Shown piece by piece: positions 56,347-64,000 of a stretch of 64,000 nt of DNA. Below the pieces are notes generated by a model. That model saw only the letters and a program-made list of their open reading frames with translations. It made no database searches and had not been told where the DNA came from. The first letter of the stretch is position 1; the number at the start of each line of letters is the position of its first letter. Where the stretch lies: assembly GCA_963807305.1 (NCBI GenBank), contig CAWEBN010000008.1, forward strand, positions 186,001 to 250,000, written 5' to 3'. This DNA is from JAOPZW01 sp963807305 (GTDB taxonomy: Bacteria; Actinomycetota; Thermoleophilia; Solirubrobacterales; Solirubrobacteraceae). The position numbers and the translations under genes are program-made.

Positions 56347-56990
56347 GCAGCCATGCCCTCCCCGGCCCCGCCGTCGAGGCGCCGGACGGTCATCGTCGTC
56401 CATGCCCCGAGCTGGATGCGGTCCCCATCGGCGAGCGTCACGGGGTCGTGGCTCGGCAGCGCCCGGCCGTTGAGCTCGGTGCCGTTCGTCGAGCCGACGT
56501 CCTCGATCGTGTACGAGCCGTCGCCCTGGCGGGCGATCACCGCGTGCAGACGCGACAGTGCGGGATCGTCGGCCGCCCCTGTGAGGTCGATCCCGTCCGG
56601 CGGGCTCTCGGCGCCCGGACGGCCGCGCCCGACGCGCAGCTCGGCCTGGTCGAGCGCCAGGCGGCGTGGCTCGACGTCGCCAGGGAAGTCGATCTCCTGG
56701 GCGACGACGCGGTCGAAGTAATGGCGGTCGGCGACGATCACGAGCTCCCAGCCGGCGGCGGGCGGCCCTGTGCTCGCCGGGGCCGCGCTGAAGTCGTGCC
56801 CGCAGCTCTCGCAGAAGCGATCGTCGGCGACGCGCGCCGTGCCGCAGACCGGGCACTCGGACGCGGCGGAGCGCCGCGTGACCTCCGAGGGCGGCGTGCG
56901 CTGCTCGTCGGGGGCGTCGATCAGCGCGCCGCAGCGATCGCAGTAGTCGGTTGTCTCTGAGACGTGCCCGTTCGGACAGGTCGCGGTCAT
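56343..56990 (-). CDS. Double zinc-ribbon FHA protein, 215 aa
   Basis: Two N-terminal zinc ribbons: C5 and C17/C20 (the first ribbon has CPNGH with His possibly the fourth ligand), then C46/C49 and C60/C63. An FHA domain fills about 115-202: VGRGRPG, LSRLHAVIA, GSTNGTELNG. FHA proteins bind phosphothreonine; GarA/OdhI, the known PknG targets, are FHA proteins, but the ETT phosphorylation motif of GarA is not seen here. It is the last gene of the operon, overlapping the vWA gene by ATGA. Confidence 0.88.
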   Translation of the reverse strand: MTATCPNGHVSETTDYCDRCGALIDAPDEQRTPPSEVTRRSAASECPVCGTARVADDRFCESCGHDFSAAPASTGPPAAGWELVIVADRHYFDRVVAQEIDFPGDVEPRRLALDQAELRVGRGRPGAESPPDGIDLTGAADDPALSRLHAVIARQGDGSYTIEDVGSTNGTELNGRALPSHDPVTLADGDRIQLGAWTTMTVRRLDGGAGEGMAA

Positions 56991-58264
56991 GGTCCTGCGA
57001 GGTTCACCCGCATCGTCTTCGTCGAGCGCGTGTCGAGCGCCATCTCGTCCGCGTCGTCGACCTGTCGCTTGAGGCGCACCGTCCCGGTGACCGGGTCGTC
57101 GATCTCGACGACCCCTCGCAGTAGGGTCATCGTGCCGTCGTTGCCACTGTCGGCGGCGAGCTGGACCGCGCGCCCCAGCTTGAAGGTGGCCGTGTCCTCG
57201 TCGCCCAGCCTGCGCGCCTCGAGGCCCTCCTGGATCGCCTCGGCGAGCTCGCTCTGCCCGCTGTAGTGGGCGACCTCGCGGCTGATGCGCGTCGAGAGCT
57301 GTTCGTCGTCGGTCCAGATGGCCCGGATCAGGGCCTGCCCGACCGCCTCGCCGTCCACCACGAGGCTGAAGCGTCCCGCCGCCATCTCGTCGCCGACGTC
57401 GCGCGCCGGGACGCGCACGCAGAGGTGGTAGTCGCGCGACTCGTCGCCCCAGGCCCCCGTCGGATACTCCGCGGTCAGGGCAGCGACCTGGCGCCCGCGG
57501 TCGGTGAGGTCCTCGATGGTCGGCGAGACCTGCTTGACGAAGGCCACCTCCGCCCCCTGCGGAGTCCACAGGCGCAGCGCCACGTTGTTCGTGTCCTTCG
57601 TCATGGCGCGCTCGATCATGGCGGTGAAGTCGGCGGCCAGGCCCTCGGGCTCGCGGACGATGTCGACCGTCCCGAGGAGGGCCGAGGCGATGCGCCGCAG
57701 CTCGCCGACCTCCCAGTCCGTCCCGACCCCCCGGCAGTCGCACTGGAAGCGCCCCTCGCAGCGCTCGAGCACCGCGTCGAGATGCTCGGGCGTCTCTCCC
57801 TCGTTCTGGCCGTCGGTGAGCAGGATCGCGTGGTGGATCGCCTCGGGCGCCGTGCTGAACAGCTCCGCGGCCAGCGAGAGCCACGTGCCGATGGCGGTGC
57901 CGTCGCTGGGCCACAGCTCCTCGATCGCGTCCCTGGCGTCCTTGCGCGTCTGCGACGACGCGACGGCCAGCGGGACGGCGGTGGGATAGATCGATTGGGC
58001 GCGGGTGGCGCCGCTGATGACGGCGAACAGCACGCCGTCGCGGATGCAGTCGACCGCGGCCTTCGTGGCCTGCTTGGCGGCGCGCATCTTGCCGGGCGGC
58101 ATGGACATCGATCCGGACGTGTCGACGATCACGATCTCGGCCGCGCCGACCGGCTCGGCGGGAGCGGAGCCCCCGACCGCCGTGACGGTGACGACCGCGT
58201 TGACCTCCGAGGCCCCGACCGCGAGGTACTCGTTCTGGTAGGTCTCGGCGACGAAGCGAGTCAT
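56987..58264 (-). CDS. vWA-domain protein, 425 aa
   Basis: A metal-dependent adhesion-type domain with MIDAS residues D49-x-S51-x-S53 (VDTSGSM), a Thr in DGTAIGTWL, and LLTDGQNEG. A beta-rich C-terminal part follows (VALRLWTPQGAEVAFVKQV, HLCVRVPARDVGDEM) and a helical tail. No signal peptide or membrane helix is seen, so it is cytosolic, unlike secreted vWA proteins. vWA proteins encoded with a PP2C phosphatase and kinase recall the TerY triad. ATG 58264 overlaps the PP2C stop. Confidence 0.88.
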   Translation of the reverse strand: MTRFVAETYQNEYLAVGASEVNAVVTVTAVGGSAPAEPVGAAEIVIVDTSGSMSMPPGKMRAAKQATKAAVDCIRDGVLFAVISGATRAQSIYPTAVPLAVASSQTRKDARDAIEELWPSDGTAIGTWLSLAAELFSTAPEAIHHAILLTDGQNEGETPEHLDAVLERCEGRFQCDCRGVGTDWEVGELRRIASALLGTVDIVREPEGLAADFTAMIERAMTKDTNNVALRLWTPQGAEVAFVKQVSPTIEDLTDRGRQVAALTAEYPTGAWGDESRDYHLCVRVPARDVGDEMAAGRFSLVVDGEAVGQALIRAIWTDDEQLSTRISREVAHYSGQSELAEAIQEGLEARRLGDEDTATFKLGRAVQLAADSGNDGTMTLLRGVVEIDDPVTGTVRLKRQVDDADEMALDTRSTKTMRVNLAGP

Positions 58265-59256
58265 GGTTGCGGCCTCCTCCGCGGGGGCAGGTCGACGACC
58301 GCCACCGTGATGTTGTCGTGGCCACCGCGAGCCAGGGCGGTGTCGGTCAGGGCGCGCGCGACGGCGACGGGGCTGGACTCGGCGGGCAGCGCCTCGAGCA
58401 GGCGGGCGACAAGGTCCGCGGACGGCGCGTAGTTCCATAGCCCGTCCGAGCACAGGATGAGGCGGCCCGGCTCGCGCGGTCGTTCTACGACGATCTGCGG
58501 CGGGCCGCCGGGTGCGTCGGACCCGACCCAGCGGGTGATCGCGTGCGCCCTCGGGTCGCGTGCCGCCTCGTCGTGGCCGAGAAGGCCGAGGCTGACCTGC
58601 TCGCAGGCCCACGAGTCGTCGACCGTGAGCTGGCGCGCGTCGCCCGCGGCGATCCAATACGCGCGGCTGTCCCCGATCCAGCCGACCGTGATCTCGTCCT
58701 CGGTGCAGACGGCGCTGATCAGCGTGCACGACGGCACCCCGAGGTCGGCACGACTGGTCGCCGGCACGCGGCCGACGGCCCCGTGCGCGGCGTCGGCGGC
58801 GTCCGTCGTCGCGCGGACGACGTCGGTGCCGTCGCGCACGGCCGCGGCGAGCACGGCGCCCGCACCGTCGGCGGCGGCGCGCGACGCGGCATTGCTGGCC
58901 GTCGACGAGGAGATGCCATCGCATACGACCGCGATGACCGCGTCCTGCACCAGCTCGAGGTGGAACGCGTCCTCGTTGCGGTGATGCACGCGCCCTTGGT
59001 CGCTCACCGCCGCCGCCAACACCAGATCGACCTCGACGCGGCTGCCCGGTTGGCGGCGGCGCATCCCGCAGACCCCGCAGTAGCCGTCGGCATCGAGCGC
59101 GTCGGCCGCCGCGCCGCACAGCTCGCATCCCACCTCGGCGCCGTCGGTCGCGTCCGGCTCGGCGCCGGCGCGCGCGCCACATTCCTCGCAGAAGCGGTCG
59201 TCGGGCAGCAGCGGGGCATGGCACGCCTCGCAGCGCACCGCGGCGTCCGGGGTCAT
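58261..59256 (-). CDS. PP2C phosphatase with two zinc ribbons, 331 aa
   Basis: Residues 9-26 (CEAC, CEEC) and 44-63 (CELC, CGVC) form two zinc ribbons. The PP2C domain follows from about 78: VSDQGRVHHRNEDAF, AVVCDGISSS, VGWIGDSRAYW, LILCSDGLWNY and GGHDNITVAVVD, so all metal-binding Asp are present and activity is expected. It would reverse the neighbouring kinase. ATG 59256 is set by the ATGA overlap with the kinase stop; a TTG two codons earlier is less likely. Confidence 0.92.
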   Translation of the reverse strand: MTPDAAVRCEACHAPLLPDDRFCEECGARAGAEPDATDGAEVGCELCGAAADALDADGYCGVCGMRRRQPGSRVEVDLVLAAAVSDQGRVHHRNEDAFHLELVQDAVIAVVCDGISSSTASNAASRAAADGAGAVLAAAVRDGTDVVRATTDAADAAHGAVGRVPATSRADLGVPSCTLISAVCTEDEITVGWIGDSRAYWIAAGDARQLTVDDSWACEQVSLGLLGHDEAARDPRAHAITRWVGSDAPGGPPQIVVERPREPGRLILCSDGLWNYAPSADLVARLLEALPAESSPVAVARALTDTALARGGHDNITVAVVDLPPRRRPQP

Positions 59257-61403
59257 GTCCAAGTCCTCGGGCGAACGTGGTTGGCGCGGTCGACCAGCCT
59301 GATGCGCTCGCTCGTGGTCGACGCCATGCGGGCGAGGTCGCGGTAGTTGCTCTCCAGCCCGGAGCGCAGGTCGCGCTCGACGAGCGGGTGGCCGGCCACG
59401 CGCGCGCCGGCGCCCGGCGCGGCGTCAACCCCCTGGAGTGTCCCGAGCGCCGCCTCGATGAGCTCGGCGGTGAGGCGGGCGCGCTGCTCGCCCTCGAGCT
59501 GCAGGCCGCGCAGCGCCGCGTCGGCCGCGGTGAGGTCGGCGACCGAGGCCGGCCCTCCGTTGTCGGCCGCGGTGAGGCAGTGGATCCGGGCGATCTGCGC
59601 CTCGGTGTAGGTGCTCGAGCTGCTCTCGATCCGGTCGTAGGCCTCCAGCGCCCCGGCCCGGTCGCCGCGCGCAAGGCAGCAGCGCGCCAGCCCGAAGGTC
59701 GCCGTGGTGTACGAGCGATCGGTGCGCGAGACCGCGTCGTACCACCCGACCGCCGCGGCGGGAATGCGCGCCGCCTCGGCCGCCGCGCCGAGTGCGAGCT
59801 TCGGAGCCAGCTCGCCGGGCACCGCCCTATAGACGCTGCGGAAGAACGGCTCCGCGGCCCGCGGGCGGTCGCGGGCGAGCTCGACCAGCCCGCGGTACCA
59901 CTCGGCCCGCCACTCCCACGGGTCGTTCTCCTCGATCTGCTTGATGAGCGCGTCGGCCGCGGCCAGATCGCCGGCCTCGATCAGGGCACGGGTCAGCCGC
60001 AGGTCGACCTCGACGGTGCGGTCGGGCGCCGCGCGCAGGAGCTCGGCGAGCTCGGCGGGGTCGGTGGCGGCGAGGGTGGCGAGATAGCCGGCCGCCGGGT
60101 CGTCGGTGTCGACCTGCAGCGCGGGGAGCAGGCGCCAGTCGGGACCATCGAGACGCCCCCGGAGGTCGCCCGTGAACAGCGAGCTCGGTCCGGGCGCGGG
60201 CGTGCCCGTCTCGTGTGCGACGACCTCGCGCAGGACGCCGAGGAGTTGGTCGGCCATCTCGTCGGCCGACTGGAAGCGATCGTCGGGCTCCGGCGCGGTC
60301 GCCTTGAGCAGCACGCGGTAGAGGGAGTCGCACTGGGCGAAGAGCGGAACGCTGTCGGGCGGGGGGAGCGTCGACTGGAACGTCCCCTGGTAGCCCTTGA
60401 AGTCGATGCACAGCAGCGCGAGCGTGCGCCCGACCGTGTAGAGGTCCGACGAGACCGAGGGCCCGAGCCGGGAGATCTCGGGCGCCTGGTAGCCCACCGT
60501 CCCGTAGACCGGGCTCGCGGCGTCGTGAAGGCGATAGACGCCGCCGAGGTCGATCAGCTTCAGCGAGTCCTGTGTGCGGATGACGTTGTCGAGCTTGAAG
60601 TCGCAGAAGAGCAGGCCCGAGCCGTGCAGGTGCCCCAGGGCCGGCAGGATGGCGAGCATGTAGGCGAGCGCCTGAGAGGCGGGCAACGGCGCCGGTCGCT
60701 CCTCGCCGTCGCCCTTCTCGGTCCGCAGCTCCTTCAGGCTCTTGCCGCCGACGTACTCCATGACGATGTAGCCCGAGTGCTGGTGCTGGACGAAGTTGAA
60801 GATCTTGACGATGTTCGGGTGCTCGACCTCGGCCAGGAAGCGTCGCTCGACGAGCGCGGCGGCCGTCGCGTCGTCGTCGCCGGTGTTGAGCAGGCCCTTG
60901 AGCACCACCCAGCGGTCGGACACGTTGTGGTCGCGCGCCAGGTAGATCCATCCCATCCCGCCGTGCGCGAGGCAGCCCACGACCTCGTACTGGCCGGCGA
61001 CGACGTCGCCCGCGGCGAGCTTGGGGGCGAACGAGAACGGCGCGCCGCACTTTCGGCAGAATCCTTCCGAGCGTCCCGGGGCGCTGTCGCGCCCGCGCCC
61101 GACGGGCTCTCCGCAGCGGGCGCAGAAGCGCCGGGACTCGACGACCTGCGGGTCCTGCATGATCGCCGACGACGGGTCGCGGTAGGGCACGGTGGGCACG
61201 TCGACGAGGCCTGCCCCGAGGCCGCCGCGAACCATCCCCGACGAGCGGCTCGTGACCGACCGGCGCGCCTGCGTCGTGGCCGAGCCGCTGAGGATCGACT
61301 CCGTGGCCGCGGATGGCGCGGGCTCCGATCGCGCGGCCATCCCGCACACGTCGCAGTAGCCGTCGACGATCGTGCCCGTACAGCCATCGCGCCCGCAGGT
61401 CAT
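59253..61403 (-). CDS. pknG: PknG-like Ser/Thr kinase with zinc ribbons and TPR, 716 aa
   Basis: An N-terminal zinc ribbon (C3, C8, C17, C20), a Ser/Thr-rich linker, a rubredoxin-like CxxCG pair (C94/C97, C116/C119), a kinase domain at about 135-400 and TPR-type helices from about 430. Kinase motifs are GCLAHGGMG (G-loop 143-150), K169, the catalytic loop FCDFKLDN with D268 but no HRD Arg, and DLG at 285-287 instead of DFG. RD-lessness and DLG are features of mycobacterial PknG, a regulator of glutamate metabolism through FHA proteins. Both ends overlap neighbours by 4 bases. Confidence 0.9.
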   Translation of the reverse strand: MTCGRDGCTGTIVDGYCDVCGMAARSEPAPSAATESILSGSATTQARRSVTSRSSGMVRGGLGAGLVDVPTVPYRDPSSAIMQDPQVVESRRFCARCGEPVGRGRDSAPGRSEGFCRKCGAPFSFAPKLAAGDVVAGQYEVVGCLAHGGMGWIYLARDHNVSDRWVVLKGLLNTGDDDATAAALVERRFLAEVEHPNIVKIFNFVQHQHSGYIVMEYVGGKSLKELRTEKGDGEERPAPLPASQALAYMLAILPALGHLHGSGLLFCDFKLDNVIRTQDSLKLIDLGGVYRLHDAASPVYGTVGYQAPEISRLGPSVSSDLYTVGRTLALLCIDFKGYQGTFQSTLPPPDSVPLFAQCDSLYRVLLKATAPEPDDRFQSADEMADQLLGVLREVVAHETGTPAPGPSSLFTGDLRGRLDGPDWRLLPALQVDTDDPAAGYLATLAATDPAELAELLRAAPDRTVEVDLRLTRALIEAGDLAAADALIKQIEENDPWEWRAEWYRGLVELARDRPRAAEPFFRSVYRAVPGELAPKLALGAAAEAARIPAAAVGWYDAVSRTDRSYTTATFGLARCCLARGDRAGALEAYDRIESSSSTYTEAQIARIHCLTAADNGGPASVADLTAADAALRGLQLEGEQRARLTAELIEAALGTLQGVDAAPGAGARVAGHPLVERDLRSGLESNYRDLARMASTTSERIRLVDRANHVRPRTWT

Positions 61404-62587
61404 CGGGCCACCTCGCTGGTCGTGGGTCGTGTGGAGAGCGCCTGCTGGTAACGGGCGACGAGCTGCTCGGCCTGCGCGAGGTCCGTCGGGGCGACGAACA
61501 GCGCCCGGTGGGCTCGCTCGTGGAGCTCGACGATCGCTGGGGTCTCGAGCAGTCGCAGGCTCCGCGCCTTGGCGCGGTAGGCGTCGAGCCGGCCGCGCAG
61601 CTGGTTGCGCGCCTCGACGGGCGCTCGGTTCGCCATCGCCGCCGCGCGCGCCTGCTCGAGCGCGGCGTCCGCGCGCGCCGTCCAGCGCACCAGCTCGTCG
61701 TGCGCCTCGCGCCAGCGGCCGGCCGCGGTCAGGCGCCCGATCTGCGCGAGCCCATCCTCCAGCCCGGCGCCGTCCGGCGGCTCGACCACGTCGGGGGCGA
61801 GGATCTTGGCCAGGGCCGCCTCGCGGGCGCTCAGCGCCTCCTCGCGGGCCTGCTCCACCGCCCGCAGGAGCGCACGCGCCCGCGTGAGGCGGTCGTCGAC
61901 GCCCTCGCGCAGCTTGGCGACGGCGACGGCCTCACCGGCGATCGCCGCCAGCGACGCTTCGAGCGCCGCCACCTCGTCGGGCGCCACCGCGAGCGGGTCC
62001 CGCGTGAGCCGTGCGCTGAGCTCGGCGTGGCGGCGCGCCTCGGAGGCCAGCGCGTCGGGCTCGGCGCCGGCGACATGCTCCGTCGCCTCGCGCAGCGCGT
62101 CGCCGGCGGCCGCAAGGCGCGGGGCGAGGTCGTCCCACGGCGCCGTCAGCGCGGCGAGCGTCGCGTTGACCTCCGCGAACGCGACGCCCATCCGGGAGAG
62201 CAGCTCGCGCGGCGTGCAGCGATCGGCGCCCCGCGACGTGCCCAGCAGCGCCCGCTCCCCGATCGGCACCGGTCCGCTGGAGAGGACGATCGAGGGTCCG
62301 CGCAGCAGCTCCTCGAGCTCGGCCAGCCGATCGGCGGGCAGCCGTCCGCGCCCGCCGCGCACCGCCATTGCGCGCTCGAGCAGATCGCCCAGCAGCTCGT
62401 GGCGCCGCCACAGCTCGAGCAGCGCGGCGCTCGCCTGCGACCAGCGGGCGGCGCTCTCGCCCTCGAGGGCAACCCCTTCGAGCAGCTCGCGGCCGGGGTC
62501 GAGCTCGAGCTCGAGCAGGTTCGCGCCGATCCGCTCGCAGGCCACGCGCAGCTCGTCGAGGATCGTGTCGAGGTCGGCGAGCGCCAT
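61400..62587 (-). CDS. Uncharacterised all-helical protein of the PknG operon, 395 aa
   Basis: I do not recognise a family. It is soluble, without Cys pairs or membrane helices, and rich in long heptad-like helices: LRVACERIGANLLELELD, EVAALEASLAAIAGEAVAVAKLREGVDDRLTRARALLRAVEQAREEALSAREAALAKIL, and AHRALFVAPTDLAQAEQLVARYQQAL. It could be an adaptor between the membrane sensor and the kinase. It begins 1 base after the GlnH stop region and overlaps the kinase start by ATGA. Confidence 0.8.
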   Translation of the reverse strand: MALADLDTILDELRVACERIGANLLELELDPGRELLEGVALEGESAARWSQASAALLELWRRHELLGDLLERAMAVRGGRGRLPADRLAELEELLRGPSIVLSSGPVPIGERALLGTSRGADRCTPRELLSRMGVAFAEVNATLAALTAPWDDLAPRLAAAGDALREATEHVAGAEPDALASEARRHAELSARLTRDPLAVAPDEVAALEASLAAIAGEAVAVAKLREGVDDRLTRARALLRAVEQAREEALSAREAALAKILAPDVVEPPDGAGLEDGLAQIGRLTAAGRWREAHDELVRWTARADAALEQARAAAMANRAPVEARNQLRGRLDAYRAKARSLRLLETPAIVELHERAHRALFVAPTDLAQAEQLVARYQQALSTRPTTSEVAR

Positions 62588-62588
62588 G

Positions 62589-63560
62589 TCAGTTGCTGTA
62601 CCTCGCGCGCGGCGGGGACTGGGGGCCGTGGTAGGGCCCGAACCACCGGCGGTAGATGGCCGCCCACCGGCCGTCGGCGCGCATCCGGGCCAGCACGCCG
62701 TTGACGAAGCGCACGAAGTCCGGATGTTGCTTGCTGATCGCCATCCCGTAGGGCTCGTCGGCGATGGGCGGGCCGACGATCTTCGTGTTCGGGTCCTGGG
62801 CCGTGAAGCCCAGGAGGATCGCGTCGTCGCTCGAGATGGCGTCCACCTCGCCTTCCTGGAGGTCGACCAGGCAGTCCGTGCGCTGCGCGACCCCGTAAGG
62901 GATCACGCGAGGCCGGACCTTCGCGAGCCTGGTGATCGTGGTCGAGCCGCGCGTCGCGCAGACGCGCTTGCCGCGTAGGTCCCGGATCGAGCGCGCGTGG
63001 GAGCTCTTAGGCACGAGCACGCTCTGGGAGGCGGCGTAGTAGACGCTCGAGAAGTCCGTCAGCGTGCGCCGATAGCAGGTGATGCTCACGGCGTCGGCGA
63101 CGACGTCGACCGTCCGGGCGCGCACCGAGGGGATCCGCTGCGCCGTGGTGAGCGCAGTGAAGTCGACCTTGTCGGGGCGGCCGAAGATCGCCCGTGAGAG
63201 CTCGCGCAGCATGTCGATCTCGAAGCCCTCGAGGTCGCCGCTGGCCGGGTTGCGATAGGCCAGCAGGAGCGTGTTCTGATCGACGCCGGCGACGAGCTTC
63301 CCCTTGCGCGCGATCGCGGCCATGAAGCTGCCGGCCGGCATCCGGCCGGGCGCCGGAAGGGCGCCGCGCGGCCTGAGGCTCGCCGTGGCGTCCTTGCACT
63401 TCCTCTCCGGGTCGGGCTTCGAGACCGGGGCGGGCTTCGTGGGCCGCAGCGCGGCCAGCGAGCTGTGAAGCGCGTCGCCCGACGTCGATCCGCACCCGGT
63501 GAGCGCGGCTCCTGCAGCCAGTGCGACGAGGATGGCGGGCAGGCCGCGTCGGGCGCTCAT
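62589..63560 (-). CDS. glnH: GlnH-like amino-acid-binding lipoprotein, 323 aa
   Basis: The lipobox LTGC (Cys23) follows a signal peptide (LPAILVALAAGAALTGC). A family-3 solute-binding fold follows: GKLVAGVDQNTLLLAYRNPASGDLEGFEIDMLRELSRAIFG, VSITCYRRTLTDFSSVYYAASQSVLVP, LRGKRVCATRGSTTI and EPYGMAISKQHPDFVRFVNGVL. In mycobacteria GlnH binds acidic amino acids and signals through GlnX to PknG. No ABC permease or ATPase gene adjoins it, which supports a sensory rather than a transport role. Its ATG overlaps the GlnX stop. Confidence 0.9.
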   Translation of the reverse strand: MSARRGLPAILVALAAGAALTGCGSTSGDALHSSLAALRPTKPAPVSKPDPERKCKDATASLRPRGALPAPGRMPAGSFMAAIARKGKLVAGVDQNTLLLAYRNPASGDLEGFEIDMLRELSRAIFGRPDKVDFTALTTAQRIPSVRARTVDVVADAVSITCYRRTLTDFSSVYYAASQSVLVPKSSHARSIRDLRGKRVCATRGSTTITRLAKVRPRVIPYGVAQRTDCLVDLQEGEVDAISSDDAILLGFTAQDPNTKIVGPPIADEPYGMAISKQHPDFVRFVNGVLARMRADGRWAAIYRRWFGPYHGPQSPPRARYSN

Positions 63561-64000
63561 CGGTACTCCCCGATCCGCTTGGCCAGTCCGGCGACGGCCA
63601 GCACCGCGATCGCGGCTGCCAGCACCGCGATCCCCAGCACGAGCCCGCTGAGGTCGGAGGTGGCGCCCCGGGCCGACCGCGCGAAGCGTCCCTGGGCGGT
63701 CGCGACCTGCGCTTGGAGGTCGCGGCCGAGCCGGTCGGAGATCGGCGTCGCCTCGGCGTTGAAGATCCGGGTCGCGCCGTTGAAGTGACCCGTGCTGATT
63801 GCGTCCGCGACGCGACCGTGGACGGCCTCGTAGTCGGTGACGGTCGACCGCAGCCGATCGATGCCGGCCGTCGAGCCCGCCCGGGCGGCGAGCCGGGACG
63901 CCTCTCCGAGCAGGCCGCCGGCGCCCGCGGGCGCCAGCGTCCGCATGACCGTCTCGAAGTCGGCCGGGTCCTGCGTGTCGCCGCCGCGGGCCACGAGCGT
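63557..64000 (-). CDS. glnX: GlnX-like transmembrane sensor protein, N terminus outside window
   Basis: The C-terminal 147 residues are seen. An extracytoplasmic helical segment (RLRSTVTDYEAVHGRVADAISTGHFNGATRIFNAEATPISDRLGRDLQAQVATAQGRF) leads to one membrane helix (SGLVLGIAVLAAAIAVLAVAGL) and a short basic cytosolic end (AKRIGEYR). This resembles four-helix sensory domains as in GlnX, and the position before glnH and pknG agrees. The frame stays open to the window edge; a GTG at 63994 is not taken as the start. Confidence 0.75.
   Translation of the reverse strand, partial: TLVARGGDTQDPADFETVMRTLAPAGAGGLLGEASRLAARAGSTAGIDRLRSTVTDYEAVHGRVADAISTGHFNGATRIFNAEATPISDRLGRDLQAQVATAQGRFARSARGATSDLSGLVLGIAVLAAAIAVLAVAGLAKRIGEYR

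Overview
The window is very GC-rich by eye, densely coded, and almost free of spacer. It reads as a chromosome segment of a high-GC actinobacterium. The most likely home is the Thermoleophilia/Solirubrobacterales branch, but that is an inference from gene content rather than a marker-gene result. Supporting content includes two F420-dependent oxidoreductase families side by side, a PknG-GlnH-GlnX sensory set, an actinobacterial rpmE-prfA-prmC-tsaC-wecA-atp neighbourhood, split methylmalonyl-CoA mutase, an R2lox-type oxidase and many leaderless promoters. No phage, insertion sequence, CRISPR array, rRNA or tRNA was seen.

Layout. 1-3.4 kb: a partial SRPBCC protein, an adenine deaminase gene broken by one extra base, and a flavin monooxygenase. 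3.4-11.1 kb: a complete F1Fo ATP synthase operon on the minus strand, with acidic tails on alpha and beta and matched hairpins before atpA and atpD. 11.2-21.2 kb: small enzymes, then a long run of overlapping plus-strand genes (DUF4129, MoxR, DUF58, two CrcB, a triple-DUF190 protein), a cation efflux protein and two F420 oxidoreductases. 21.25-21.54 kb: a large palindromic element between convergent genes. 21.6-29.9 kb: a BlaI/M56 pair, GNAT, phosphoesterase, aldo/keto reductase, a secreted glycosidase-like protein, a cupin, R2lox with a divergent TetR, a PEP-mutase-like enzyme and an AhpD-like protein. 29.9-37.6 kb: a translation and envelope operon from rpmE through glyA to a WecA-type transferase, with a ZTP riboswitch before glyA. 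37.7-53.9 kb: the ETF/ETF-QO electron chain, split mutase, two cyclic-di-GMP proteins, MarR, acyl-CoA dehydrogenase, thiolase and leucyl aminopeptidase; this is largely fatty-acid and branched-chain catabolism. 53.9-64 kb: an ATP-grasp ligase and a signalling cluster.

The most interesting system is the minus-strand cluster from 64.0 down to 56.3 kb. It holds GlnX (partial), GlnH lipoprotein, an all-helical unknown, a PknG-like kinase, a PP2C phosphatase, a vWA protein and a zinc-ribbon FHA protein. Most junctions share 4 bases, so they look like one translationally coupled operon. A convergent FHA-HTH gene abuts its end. The set combines the mycobacterial amino-acid-sensing GlnH-GlnX-PknG route with a kinase/phosphatase/vWA triad like that of TerY-type systems, and three of its proteins share paired zinc ribbons.

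Three genes look damaged: ade (frameshift), the SDR at 33.1 kb (internal loss of roughly 80 residues) and the ATP-grasp gene (frame change near its end). They may be real lesions or sequencing errors.
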